Origin: Methanosarcinales archaeon
GTDB taxonomy: Archaea > Halobacteriota > Syntropharchaeia > Alkanophagales > Methanospirareceae
Direction: 5' to 3'
NCBI GenBank assembly: GCA_025464585.1
Contig: JAODGL010000156.1
Span: 1-10,151, forward strand
Length of the DNA: 10,151 nucleotides
Below are positions 1-7,519 of this stretch, piece after piece; position 1 is the stretch's first letter; each line of letters starts with the position of its first letter. The notes beneath the pieces are model-generated. The model saw nothing but the letters and a program-made list of their open reading frames with translations. It ran no database searches and was not told the DNA's origin. A program made the position numbers and the translations under genes.

Positions 1-1027
1 GTTCATTTATTTTATAATAAGCTGTGAGTTCGCATGTCTTCCCTACACCTATGAGCATCTCTTCGCTTTCAAGCGTATCCACGATTTCGTCTTCAAGAAG
101 TATCTCCCCCTTGAACTTCGCCCTTGTATCTATCTCACCGGTGTTCTCGAAATTTGCAACCACTTTTATTGCTCTATTTACTACCGGTTTTCCTTCAATC
201 GAAAGATTATGCAGGACACCTTTTCTGGATAGAGTTCCATAAGGAAGAATCTTGAATGGCAAAACAGTTGCCCCAATAACTTCTCCGCCAAGAGATACCT
301 CCACATCTGCGAGGTAATCCCCCGGCTCACTTTCACTCGTGTTCCACAGCACGGTAATCATATCTTTTTTATCTGGTTTTACACCCGTTTCGTCATGCAC
401 GAAGCTATCAACAGGTTCGCCGTTCTTCGTTATATCAACTGCTATACTCGGTTTTGCAATTACATTTCCTTCATTCAGAAACACAACTGTTATTTTTAGC
501 GGATAGCCAATCTCGGTATCTGCGGTTGTGATGCTCTTTACAGTTCCTTTAAGGATTTGCATGCCTGTTACCTGGATAAGAACTTTCGATGGTATGCGAA
601 TGACCGCGTGAGCAACTGCTCCCTCCACAGGCTCCTTTTTTGGCATGCTCTTTGCATAAATTGTAGATGTGTAGTTCGCGTTTGCAATATCTCCGGGTAT
701 ATTAAACACGACAATTATTCTTGCGTTGTCTTTGCCCGGTATTGTAATTTCGGTTATCGGCGTATTGTGATTGTTCTCGGGGTAGAAAGAAATCCAGTCG
801 GCACATTCTCCTTCGGCAGTGAGTTCGAAAGTTTCTATTTCGTCCCCTGTATTAAATACCGTTATCATTCTTTCGTACGTTCCTCCTTTAAGTGCATCGC
901 ATACAGTAATGCTTGAAGGAGATATACCGAGACCAATAGCGGCATTTGCAGTAGGGCAGATACTCATCAGGATTAAGAATGCTATAACCATTACTGCTGT
1001 CATCAACTTCATTCTATTTTGCTTCAT
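1..1027 (-). CDS. Secreted Ig-like-domain surface protein (3' end beyond window)
   Basis: This minus-strand frame stays open from an ATG at 1027 to the left edge, giving 342 codons with no stop, so the C-terminus is missing. Residues 1-30 form a signal peptide: a basic start, a hydrophobic core at about 9-23, and a likely cleavage near ANA-A. The rest reads as beta-sandwich repeats. Residues 35-150 resemble the NEW3/COG1470 type (a VFNTGDEIETFEL segment, then a domain closing with an IPSKVLIQV strand). Residues 170-262 resemble CARDB (VVFLNEGNV, then a GDYLADVEV strand). A third domain begins near 280 (VANFENTGEIDTRA). Such proteins sit outside the membrane and often end in a C-terminal membrane helix, which would lie outside the window. 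The ATG at 1012 is an alternative start. There is no clear ribosome site. It lies 96 bp downstream of the secreted protein at 1124-1981 on the same strand and is probably co-transcribed. Specific function unknown; fold assignment is by pattern only. Confidence 0.8.
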   Translation of the reverse strand, partial: MKQNRMKLMTAVMVIAFLILMSICPTANAAIGLGISPSSITVCDALKGGTYERMITVFNTGDEIETFELTAEGECADWISFYPENNHNTPITEITIPGKDNARIIVVFNIPGDIANANYTSTIYAKSMPKKEPVEGAVAHAVIRIPSKVLIQVTGMQILKGTVKSITTADTEIGYPLKITVVFLNEGNVIAKPSIAVDITKNGEPVDSFVHDETGVKPDKKDMITVLWNTSESEPGDYLADVEVSLGGEVIGATVLPFKILPYGTLSRKGVLHNLSIEGKPVVNRAIKVVANFENTGEIDTRAKFKGEILLEDEIVDTLESEEMLIGVGKTCELTAYYKINE

Positions 1028-1123
1028 TTTTAGCCGGTTTTTTGTTGCTGTTACAGTCACTAAAGAAGAAAAAAGGGGAAATTTTGATTTTCCAACCATT
1101 CAAACCTTTGCTGGTTCGTTTGT

Positions 1124-1981
1124 TTAGCAGTGCGATGGCGTGAATGTTATCGTTCCCGTGTATACTCCGTTTGGCGTTCCTTCTGGCACGCTCAGTGTAA
1201 ACGGAATATAGGCTGTGCCAAAACATCCGGCTACGCAAGTTGCCGGGTTCCACGTGGTTGATATCTGGTCATCTGGGATGGAGTTTCCACCCGATGTCAT
1301 ATCTGACCACACAATCCCATCGTCAGGGTCAGGGTTGTCGTACCCACCTGAGCCCACATCAACGAACTTTATTGGATTATTGCCGTAGACAATTATCGTT
1401 GAGTTAGCAGTGCCTGAGCCACCAGGAGCTACTGAGCCGAAGTTTACATCTGATGCGGTCATGGCTATCAGGGATAGGTACTCAAATGTGTTCTCCATGC
1501 TGTCTGTTTTTCCACTCGCATCAGTCACAGTAACATTTACTGTGTAGATTCCTGCCGGGTCGCAACATCCCATATCAAATGTTCCCGAATATCCAACGCA
1601 CTCAATGTCAGAATATATGCAGGAACATTCCCCGCAGTCAACACTGGAATTGATGCTCAGCGCAACCGTGGTCTTGGTAGTTTCATTAGCGTATTTCACC
1701 TCTGCACTTACATTTGAAATGTCGTCATTGCCGTTACCATCGCATACACATGCGTATATCGTTACAGTTTTAGTGTCAGGACATTGGTTTGGCGTCACTT
1801 GAATCCCGTCAGCAACATCGTCATCAGGTTCTTCCCACTTCCCGCATACATCCGGCGCGACGTTGCCTACGGTCACATTACTTGTTACTGTGTTGCCGGG
1901 GGGAGCAATGCCCATGACTGGCATTACCATTATTGCAATTGCACCTACAATCAATAATGTCGCTATTTTATTGTTTTCCAT
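1124..1981 (-). CDS. Cys-rich secreted surface protein, function unknown
   Basis: A 285-residue exported protein. Residues 5-24 are a signal peptide hydrophobic core, with likely cleavage after VMG or GIA. The mature part is acidic and has 13 cysteines: ten between 46 and 140, including CVC, CGECSC and a CC pair, then 249, 253 and the C-terminal residue 285. This suggests disulphide crosslinking outside the cell. There are many N-glycosylation sequons (for example at N35, N91, N99, N111, N149, N193). Residues 140-168 look like the end of an Ig-like domain (AGIYTVNVTVTDASG). Residues 172-285 form a second beta-rich domain (VNFGSVAPGGSGTANSTI, ending in GVYTGTITF). No transmembrane anchor follows, so it may be secreted or held by partners. 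The start is secure: a perfect GGAGGTGAT lies 9 bp upstream. It heads a probable two-gene unit with the Ig-like protein downstream. I do not recognise a named family. Confidence 0.85.
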   Translation of the reverse strand: MENNKIATLLIVGAIAIMVMPVMGIAPPGNTVTSNVTVGNVAPDVCGKWEEPDDDVADGIQVTPNQCPDTKTVTIYACVCDGNGNDDISNVSAEVKYANETTKTTVALSINSSVDCGECSCIYSDIECVGYSGTFDMGCCDPAGIYTVNVTVTDASGKTDSMENTFEYLSLIAMTASDVNFGSVAPGGSGTANSTIIVYGNNPIKFVDVGSGGYDNPDPDDGIVWSDMTSGGNSIPDDQISTTWNPATCVAGCFGTAYIPFTLSVPEGTPNGVYTGTITFTPSHC

Positions 1982-1990
1982 TTTTCTTAT

Positions 1991-1999
1991 ATCACCTCC
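1991..1999 (-). promoter_or_regulatory. Strong Shine-Dalgarno site of the Cys-rich surface protein
   Basis: The minus strand reads GGAGGTGAT, a nine-base match to the usual archaeal 16S rRNA 3' end, 9 bp before the ATG at 1981. It fixes that start and suggests high expression. Confidence 0.85.
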
Positions 2000-2053
2000 A
2001 TTCTTTTTTATCCATACCTCTTTGAATCCCCAATAAACACATGTTCTAATACA

Positions 2054-2062
2054 TCATATAAG
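2054..2062 (-). promoter_or_regulatory. TATA-like box for the surface-protein pair
   Basis: The minus strand reads CTTATATGA here, after an A-rich stretch that could serve as a BRE. Transcription starting about 25 bp downstream (near 2030) would leave a leader of roughly 50 nt carrying the strong ribosome site. No second candidate in the gap is as good. Inferred from sequence only. Confidence 0.5.
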
Positions 2063-2146
2063 TATTACTATTACTTGCAATTTTTTTATCTATTATATGA
2101 TTTTTTTGTCAAAATGTTGTATTTTTTCTATCGTTCGATCTTTACA

Positions 2147-2380
2147 GCTTATGCGATTGCTCCATGCAAGGGTAGTCCCTTATTGAGTGTTGACCTCGTT
2201 TATTTCGGAGGCAGTGGAAAGGAGCTGCCAGGAACGGGGTCTATAATAGTAGATGGAAATGCAGGCTCTTATCTTGGAAAGAGCATGTTTTCAGGTGCTA
2301 TTTACGTTAAAAACTGATTTGGAAGTCTTTTGGGGGCTTGAAGAAAGTCTCGTATGCATGTGCAGAAGCATCCTTATGGA
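2147..2380 (+). pseudogene. Relic of a GXGXG beta-helix domain (FwdC / glutamate synthase domain 3 type)
   Basis: In the plus-strand frame through 2255-2308 the translation GNAGSYLGKSMFSGAIYV matches the GxxGxxxGxxMxxGxI repeat of the GXGXG superfamily. Known members include formylmethanofuran dehydrogenase subunit C and the C-terminal domain of glutamate synthase. A TGA follows at 2315-2317. The same frame continues as FGSLLGA, a second TGA at 2339-2341, then RKSRM, which looks like a degraded further repeat or tail. Upstream, GGSGKELPGTGSIIVD fits the preceding repeat, but no start codon or ribosome site with coding quality precedes it. About 20-60 residues of a family that normally exceeds 200 remain, so this is a decayed fragment. 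Which member it came from is undecided. FwdC would suit a methane-metabolising host, while the IYVKN..GSL transition also resembles glutamate synthase domain 3. Limits are approximate. Confidence 0.5.
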
Positions 2381-2423
2381 CTGGTATCGAGACCAAAGAG
2401 AGCGCGTGGAACCATTAGTGTAT

Positions 2424-3716
2424 TCACCTCCACGTCTTCACATTAGAAACAATCACAAAACCTTCTTCTGAATCGTTAACGGCTTTTTCCAGCGCTGCAT
2501 CCAGCCCATCGGAAAAAAACACGTTTTTACCTTCTATTTTGTCCCTGAACTCCTTACCCACAATTATTATCTCAACGAAATCCGACGCTACATTCTCAAC
2601 CACCCTTTTCAGTTCCTCCAGGTCCACACCCTCACACACATATTGTGACTCTTCCCCAACAATCAAAATCATCTTTTCTGAAATCCGCCTTGCATTCTCC
2701 GTCACTTCATCGAGGAACTCCAATTTCGTGCCCGAATTAGAATTATCAATCAAAAACCGCCCTTTTAACTTCTCTAATTTCAGCCTGCCCTTTACCGCTG
2801 AGATATTCTCAGTTTTGACCTCCTCTAATGGGATGCCAAGACTCAAAACGGCGCAAAAAGCCGCTTCCAGCGATTTTCTGTAATAATCCCCGCTGAACGG
2901 GTCAAAAGATTTGAACGCGATTTCGCCACTTATAAAATCACCATTTATGGTTCTCACTCGGTTAAAAATGACTTTGTTTTCCCTTTTATCTATCCACAGG
3001 TTGTTATCTTTATCACCAAAAGTATTCGCACCTAAGTTTCCTTCGGATATTAATAAATTCGGTTGGACTACGATGCCTTCGTAGTTTTTCAATGTGGCTT
3101 TTTTTACTGCCGAAGCATCTTTTGTGCCGCCCGCAATCCTGTAATCTGCTTCCAGACTCGTGAAAACTCCTACATCGCCTACGCCAGTTAAACCGAGCGA
3201 GACTTCAAACACCGCTATATCGGGCTTCAAATTCTTCTCTCGCGCTATCCCCATCACTTTTAATACGTTCGCAGGCGTGCCACTTAGCCTGGGAAATCGT
3301 ACTTCTTTATCTACCGATTTGAACCTCGTAAGGGAACTGGTATGCGAAAGAACCTCAAATTTGTTTTCTAACAATTGACATATCAGCTCGCAGACCGCAG
3401 TCTTTCCAACCGTCCCTGTCACTTCCACTGCTTTTATATCTGTGAAAAGGTTTTTTAGAGCTGCAATCTCTTTTACCGATTCGTGGTGATTCATAACTGG
3501 TATCTCCTTCTCTAAAGCCTGCTTCATCACCTCAAAGTTCGGATTCAGGTGAACTGGTGCGATAACAAGGTCGTAATTCAACGCTTTAGAAAAGGTCTGA
3601 TGGTATGGCTCGAAGACCTCTGCCTGTTTCCCAAGTTCTTTTAGCTCTTCTGCAATGACCTCTGCCCCGTGAATAGGGTCTAAAACCAATATCCTGGATG
3701 CTTCTTTTATGTTCAT
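2424..3716 (-). CDS. cfbE: Coenzyme F430 synthase, Mur ligase-like
   Basis: CfbE catalyses the last step of F430 assembly: ATP-dependent closure of the carbocyclic ring of seco-F430 acid, giving the nickel cofactor of methyl-coenzyme M reductase. It acts in the cytoplasm. The protein has the family's N-terminal block ILVLDPIHGAEVIAEEL, the ATP-binding loop VTGTVGKT (residues about 99-106 from the start used here), a central Mur-type domain containing ASAVKKATL, and a C-terminal domain opening with VKGRLKLEKLKG and DNSNSGTKLEFL. An in-frame ATG at 3758 would add 14 residues. I prefer the ATG at 3716 because GAGGAGAG precedes it by about 12 bp, the first recognisable family block follows after 8 residues, and the TATA-like box at 3758-3768 overlaps the longer start. 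The product is then 430 residues. No other cfb genes are adjacent, so it stands apart from the usual cluster. It is transcribed divergently from the glycosyltransferase operon. Confidence 0.93.
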   Translation of the reverse strand: MNIKEASRILVLDPIHGAEVIAEELKELGKQAEVFEPYHQTFSKALNYDLVIAPVHLNPNFEVMKQALEKEIPVMNHHESVKEIAALKNLFTDIKAVEVTGTVGKTAVCELICQLLENKFEVLSHTSSLTRFKSVDKEVRFPRLSGTPANVLKVMGIAREKNLKPDIAVFEVSLGLTGVGDVGVFTSLEADYRIAGGTKDASAVKKATLKNYEGIVVQPNLLISEGNLGANTFGDKDNNLWIDKRENKVIFNRVRTINGDFISGEIAFKSFDPFSGDYYRKSLEAAFCAVLSLGIPLEEVKTENISAVKGRLKLEKLKGRFLIDNSNSGTKLEFLDEVTENARRISEKMILIVGEESQYVCEGVDLEELKRVVENVASDFVEIIIVGKEFRDKIEGKNVFFSDGLDAALEKAVNDSEEGFVIVSNVKTWR

Positions 3717-3757
3717 TTGCCTGATTCTCTCCTCTTCATTAATTATGTCCCCTATCA

Positions 3758-3768
3758 TTTATAAAATA
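3758..3768 (-). promoter_or_regulatory. TATA-like box of cfbE in the divergent gap
   Basis: The minus strand reads TATTTTATAAA here, about 45 bp before the preferred cfbE ATG at 3716. That places transcription start near 3735 with a leader of about 20 nt containing the GAGGAGAG ribosome site. The box lies only a few bases before the divergent ATG at 3771. For the plus strand, the ATTAATTATG at 3738-3747 is better placed, about 29 bp ahead of a leaderless start. The two promoters therefore interleave. Confidence 0.45.
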
Positions 3769-3770
3769 CC

Positions 3771-4832
3771 ATGAAAGTTTTATTGACAACTCCTTATTAC
3801 CCCCCACATATAGGTGGGATTGAAATTCACACCGCGAATATTGCAAGAGGGATGTGGGAAAAGGGACATGAAGTCGAGGTTGTGACATCAACAGGAAGTG
3901 ATGAACGTGTAAATGTAAAAGTTACAACCATCCCGTGCTTGCGAATACCTTATTCCCCCATTCCACTTAAATTCCCTGATGTGAAGGGAGATGTCTATCA
4001 CTCACATATACCCTCGCCCTTTTTTGCCCTGGCGGTGGTGAAAAAAAAATACACGCCTCATATCATTACGTATCACAACGATGTCGTTGTTCCGGATAGG
4101 GTGGATGGAAAGCGTATACCCGGCTTTGTATCCAGATGGATTGAGAAAAAGAATGATAGGCTTGTGAGACCTGTTCTGGATAAAGCCGAGGTCATAATTG
4201 CAACAACCAGAAGTTATGCGGAAACCTCTCCGGTACTGAAAGATTATTTAGATAAAGTTGAGATAATTCCCAATGCCATAAGGGTGCAGGAATATTCGCC
4301 AGGAAAAGATGCAGGAGCTCGAGATAGTATCGTTCTTTACGCAGGCAGGCTTGTTGAGTATAAAGGGCTGCCAATTTTAATCCGTGCAATGCAGAATATC
4401 GATGCGAGACTGGTGGTTTTAGGGGAAGGAGAAGACAAGATTAGATTTGAAGGACTTGCAAAAAAAAAGGGTCTCAGGATAGACTTCAGAGGTAAAGTAT
4501 CAGATAATGAATTAAAGGACTGGATGCGAAAAGCACGCGTACTTGTTTTACCTGCACAATCCAGGCTTGAGGCGTTCGGTATTGTTTTGCTTGAGGCAAT
4601 GGCATGTAATACGCCGGTCATCGCATCAAATATCCCCGGTGTCGTGGAAATTGCGAGGAATGGAGGTCTGGTGTTTGAAGATGAAGAGGAACTTGTCCAG
4701 CATATTAGGCGAATCCTGGAAGATGATGCGCTTGCAACAAGGCTGGGCAGGAGAGGGAGATATAATGTCGAGCAGAACTATGACTGGGAAGTAGTGCTTG
4801 ATAAAATTGAGACGCTCTATAAAATAAGATAA
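3771..4832 (+). CDS. GT4-family glycosyltransferase (GT-B fold)
   Basis: A 353-residue retaining glycosyltransferase of the GT-B fold. The N-terminal acceptor domain opens with the typical YYPPHIGGIEIHTANIARGM loop (residues 9-28), followed by VYHSHIPSP (75-83) and THND-like ITYHND (99-104). The nucleotide-sugar domain begins at IVLYAGRLVEYKG (187-199). The EX7E motif EAFGIVLLE places E267 and E275 at the donor site, followed by AMACNTPVIAS. The length is normal for the family. It transfers a sugar from a nucleotide donor to a lipid or glycan acceptor in the cytoplasm; donor and acceptor cannot be told from sequence. The start has no ribosome site and sits about 29 bp after ATTAATTATG, which suits a leaderless transcript. 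The next gene begins 20 bp downstream on the same strand, so it probably leads a three-gene glycan operon. Confidence 0.9.
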   Translation: MKVLLTTPYYPPHIGGIEIHTANIARGMWEKGHEVEVVTSTGSDERVNVKVTTIPCLRIPYSPIPLKFPDVKGDVYHSHIPSPFFALAVVKKKYTPHIITYHNDVVVPDRVDGKRIPGFVSRWIEKKNDRLVRPVLDKAEVIIATTRSYAETSPVLKDYLDKVEIIPNAIRVQEYSPGKDAGARDSIVLYAGRLVEYKGLPILIRAMQNIDARLVVLGEGEDKIRFEGLAKKKGLRIDFRGKVSDNELKDWMRKARVLVLPAQSRLEAFGIVLLEAMACNTPVIASNIPGVVEIARNGGLVFEDEEELVQHIRRILEDDALATRLGRRGRYNVEQNYDWEVVLDKIETLYKIR

Positions 4833-4852
4833 ATCTATGAGAAACAATAACA

Positions 4853-5815
4853 ATGAAAAAAATCGCGGTAATTATACCGGTCGCGGAATCAGAAGACTCG
4901 CAGATGGTTTTAAGTTCCGCACAAAGAATTACGGCTTTAGACTATCAGAACCTTATTGCAAAAATTGTGTACGCCGTTGACGTTAACTCAGAGAGCGATG
5001 AGCGAATTAAATTGCTTAAAAAAGAGAGTGTAGAAGTCTTTCCGCGGCAGAGGAGAGGGAAACGAGCCGGAGCAATAAATGATGCTCTTATCTATCTTGC
5101 AGATTTCAAGCCCGATTATGTCGCTCTATTCGATGTCGATTCCAGACCAGCACGAAATTTTATCACCTGTTGCGTAGATGCTCTTGAAAATGACACGAGG
5201 GCATACATAGCCTCTTCGCGCCGTTATATCTCAAACCCGGTGAATCTTGTTTCGAGAACGATTCAGGCTGAATACTACGTACTGAACTTCTTGCTCAAAT
5301 TATCTGCGTTCAAGCAATTTAATGGATTGATTGGTGTTCTTAGAGCAAGCTTTCTTTACAAGCATAAACTAAATGAAGGTGCGGTCACAGAAGATGCAGA
5401 TTATGCGACGAGGATGCATGCCAGAGGCTACAAAGCAATTCTTGTCGGTACCACGCGAATTTATGAACAATCTCCTGTTCGCTGGCGTGATTTACTCAGT
5501 CAGCGAAAGAGATGGTACTACGGCGGCTTGCAGCTCTGGAGATACTGGGATGATGTTAAGCGCAGCAAGAACAAAAAGTTCATCTGCTCATGGGTGACAG
5601 CGCTGACGATGACCTATTGTATAATCTTTCTTCTTCCATTTGTTATCGTTTCTCCTTTCATAATCCTGCTGCATTCACCAAAAATATCTCCATCGGTTTC
5701 CGCAGGACTTATTTTGTACCTCCTCGCACTTCAGTACGCGGCAATCGCCGCCATTTTCTTTTTTGTTAGGGGAAGAAGCGTTGAGTGGAAATCAATGAAG
5801 AGGGTGGTAGAGTGA
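4853..5815 (+). CDS. Membrane-anchored GT2-family glycosyltransferase
   Basis: A 320-residue inverting glycosyltransferase of the GT-A fold. The Rossmann-like start is IAVIIPVAESED (4-15). KRAGAINDAL (70-79) is the nucleotide-sugar segment. DVDS (94-97) is the metal-binding DxD motif. TED (179-181) supplies the likely catalytic base, and QRKRW (217-221) matches the QxxRW motif of processive enzymes such as cellulose, chitin and hyaluronan synthases. Two hydrophobic segments at about 247-273 and 283-305 anchor the C-terminus. Fewer helices than in true synthases suggests a single- or few-sugar transferase, or one working with partner membrane proteins. No clear ribosome site precedes the ATG. 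The last codons overlap the next gene by 4 bp (GTGA), implying coupled translation. Neighbours point to one pathway of lipid-linked or surface glycan assembly; the sugar is unknown. Confidence 0.88.
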   Translation: MKKIAVIIPVAESEDSQMVLSSAQRITALDYQNLIAKIVYAVDVNSESDERIKLLKKESVEVFPRQRRGKRAGAINDALIYLADFKPDYVALFDVDSRPARNFITCCVDALENDTRAYIASSRRYISNPVNLVSRTIQAEYYVLNFLLKLSAFKQFNGLIGVLRASFLYKHKLNEGAVTEDADYATRMHARGYKAILVGTTRIYEQSPVRWRDLLSQRKRWYYGGLQLWRYWDDVKRSKNKKFICSWVTALTMTYCIIFLLPFVIVSPFIILLHSPKISPSVSAGLILYLLALQYAAIAAIFFFVRGRSVEWKSMKRVVE

Positions 5816-6789
5816 AGAAATTTGCTGGTATATTAATTAGTATCGCATCAATAATCGTCATCTTCAAGCTTACGGAGACGAACTTAACATGGAGCACAAT
5901 CTCAGAAGCGAAGCCGGAGATGCTTTTAATTGCATTCATTTTTCATGCGCTCTTCTGGCTTTTATGGGCATTCCGGCTCAAACTGCTCTTCTCTTTCCTC
6001 AAACAGAAGATTTCAATGCAGTATGCGCTCGAAACAACACTTGCAAGTATGTTCCTGGCAGCTATAACGCCTTCTTCGGCTGGCGGAGAGCCGCTAAGGG
6101 TAAAAATGCTTGTAGATAAGGGTGCAAGTATTGGCTCAGCAAGCGCAGTTATTTTAGCTGAGCGGCTTCTTGATGCGGTATTTTTTATCGTGGCATTGCC
6201 CATTTTTATGTTTTTATCAGGATTTTCAGCCAAATTGGGTCGCGATGTGGGAATTATATTTTTCGTATTCCTGGTGATATTCATTGCATTTCTATACCTG
6301 GGGGTAAAGAAACCCGAAAGAGCCGATGTACTGGTTGAAAAATTGTATCCCGCGCTGAAAAGGGTCTTTAAAGCCCCAAAAGCGGAAAGAATATGCCATT
6401 ACATTACGAAGGAATTGAGAATGTTCGGAGATGCTGCGCGGGAGTTAGCTAACAACTCGTTCAATCAGATAACGACTGTAATCCTGCTCACCGCAGCACT
6501 ATGGATATTCGAATTTCTTGTTCCATCCGCAGTACTGATGGCTTTTGCACAGAACCCTGTTATTCTCTTTTCCATCACTTCACAACTTATCATCGTCCTT
6601 TTATCGCTCATTCCTATTACTCCGGGAAGCAGTGGTATTGCAGAAGCCAGTATGCTTTACCTGTATTCCAGATTCGTCACTGATTATGCAGTAGGCGTTC
6701 TTGTAGGAGTCTGGAGGGGGATTACGTACTTCTCCACTCTTGTTGTAGGTTTCATAATCACTGCAAAGGTGCTCAAAGCAAAATACTAA
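5812..6789 (+). CDS. LPG-synthase-TM / AglD-type integral membrane protein
   Basis: A 325-residue polytopic protein of the lysylphosphatidylglycerol-synthase transmembrane family (UPF0104/COG0392). About seven or eight hydrophobic segments are visible. Family signatures are TPSSAGGEPLRV (86-97), the ER..D of AERLLDA (116-122) and the late loop IPITPGSSGIAEAS (267-280). In archaea this domain occurs in N-glycosylation and lipid-glycan genes such as AglD. Members without the extra catalytic domain, like this one, are thought to handle lipid-linked substrates in the membrane. The start is taken as the GTG at 5812 because it overlaps the stop of the upstream glycosyltransferase as GTGA and follows a GAGGGTGG ribosome-site-like run. 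A GTG at 5785 would add nine charged residues and a longer overlap, which is less likely. The stop overlaps the stop of the convergent gene at 6786. A role in moving or modifying the lipid-linked glycan is inference. Confidence 0.85.
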   Translation: MKKFAGILISIASIIVIFKLTETNLTWSTISEAKPEMLLIAFIFHALFWLLWAFRLKLLFSFLKQKISMQYALETTLASMFLAAITPSSAGGEPLRVKMLVDKGASIGSASAVILAERLLDAVFFIVALPIFMFLSGFSAKLGRDVGIIFFVFLVIFIAFLYLGVKKPERADVLVEKLYPALKRVFKAPKAERICHYITKELRMFGDAARELANNSFNQITTVILLTAALWIFEFLVPSAVLMAFAQNPVILFSITSQLIIVLLSLIPITPGSSGIAEASMLYLYSRFVTDYAVGVLVGVWRGITYFSTLVVGFIITAKVLKAKY

Positions 6790-7460
6790 GCCCATGAAGC
6801 GCTAAATACTTTATATGACTCAAACAAGAGCGTCACCAATAAAAATAGAGAGATGAGCACGAAAAATATGTAAGATTGGATTGCCCAGTAATCACCAAAG
6901 GTCAATAGCAATCCGAACTCATCCACGACTAATCCCAAGCCACCGCCGTAAAGACCTGCGGCAATCCAGGTTACAAGGCGTCGCCCGCAATGAATATGCC
7001 CAAGCCAGCCACCGATAACGAGCAGCCCGATACCAAAGAAGAAGTGATGAACCCGGTACCCTTTCACCCATAACTGACATGCGGGATTAATATCTGCACT
7101 CAAAAGCACAACAAATGTTCTCGCAATGAAGAAAGAAACGACAAAAGTGGAAAGAACGATAAACTGAATTTGAAGCTTTTTTGAATTGCTTTTGAATTTA
7201 TAGTCTCGCAACATGGAAAATGTAGAGCTTAACATCCCGAGCAGGAAGATTGCATAACCTATGAACATGAGCGTTGATTCATAGGTCATACGTAACAGCA
7301 TCGCGGCGTCTATGAAATCATCGGTAAATATATTCAGCACATTAAGTAAGAATACCGCATCTATCAGCGCAGCGATGATGAACGTTACACCGCTGATTAT
7401 GCACATCTTTACGAGCTTATGTCTTGTAAAATAGGATAGGAAATGACGTATCTCGCTCAA
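6786..7460 (-). CDS. Unnamed multi-helix membrane protein with HH and DEFG motifs
   Basis: A 224-residue integral membrane protein with hydrophobic segments at about 17-45, 62-82, 98-121, 137-155, 162-187 and 194-215. Between and within the last ones are polar residues that look functional: YRVHHFFFGIG (136-145, paired His138-His139), GHIHCGR (154-160), VVDEFGLLL (178-186) and FGDYW (188-192). The order HH...(W/F)G...G.G...DEFG...YW recurs in uncharacterised prokaryotic membrane proteins. I know no assigned function. A buried His-His/Asp-Glu set could bind metal or act on a lipid, but that is speculation. The start is TTG at 7460, chosen because GGTGG lies 5 bp upstream. An AT-rich promoter region follows (TATA-like at 7481-7491). 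The stop TAG shares bases with the TAA of the convergent operon, so the two transcripts must overlap at their 3' ends. Confidence 0.75.
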   Translation of the reverse strand: MSEIRHFLSYFTRHKLVKMCIISGVTFIIAALIDAVFLLNVLNIFTDDFIDAAMLLRMTYESTLMFIGYAIFLLGMLSSTFSMLRDYKFKSNSKKLQIQFIVLSTFVVSFFIARTFVVLLSADINPACQLWVKGYRVHHFFFGIGLLVIGGWLGHIHCGRRLVTWIAAGLYGGGLGLVVDEFGLLLTFGDYWAIQSYIFFVLISLFLLVTLLFESYKVFSASWA

Positions 7461-7519
7461 TTAAACCACCACAAATATATTCATATAAAAATATTTTATA
7501 AAATTTTATTCTAACGTGC
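7461..7519 (-). promoter_or_regulatory. AT-rich gap: probable promoter of the membrane protein and argD terminator
   Basis: This 59-bp gap is almost entirely A and T. On the minus strand it offers TTTTTATATGA (7481-7491) as a TATA-like box, plus a 12-bp palindrome ATTTTATAAAAT at 7493-7504. T-runs such as TTTTT just after the argD stop could end argD transcription. Both roles are inferred from position and composition. Confidence 0.4.

Noticed and set aside
557..1127. Plus-strand open frames at 557-916 and 819-1127
   Set aside because: They lie antisense to the signal-peptide-bearing minus-strand gene at 1-1027, and their translations are low-quality and without family features.
2253..2471. 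Plus-strand 72-codon frame overlapping the end of cfbE
   Set aside because: It has no recognisable features, starts inside the GXGXG relic in another frame, and overlaps the cfbE 3' end.
5785..5811. GTG at 5785 as start of the AglD-type membrane protein
   Set aside because: The GTG at 5812 has a ribosome-site-like run and the usual 4-bp GTGA overlap with the preceding gene. The extra nine residues are charged and precede the first membrane helix without homology.
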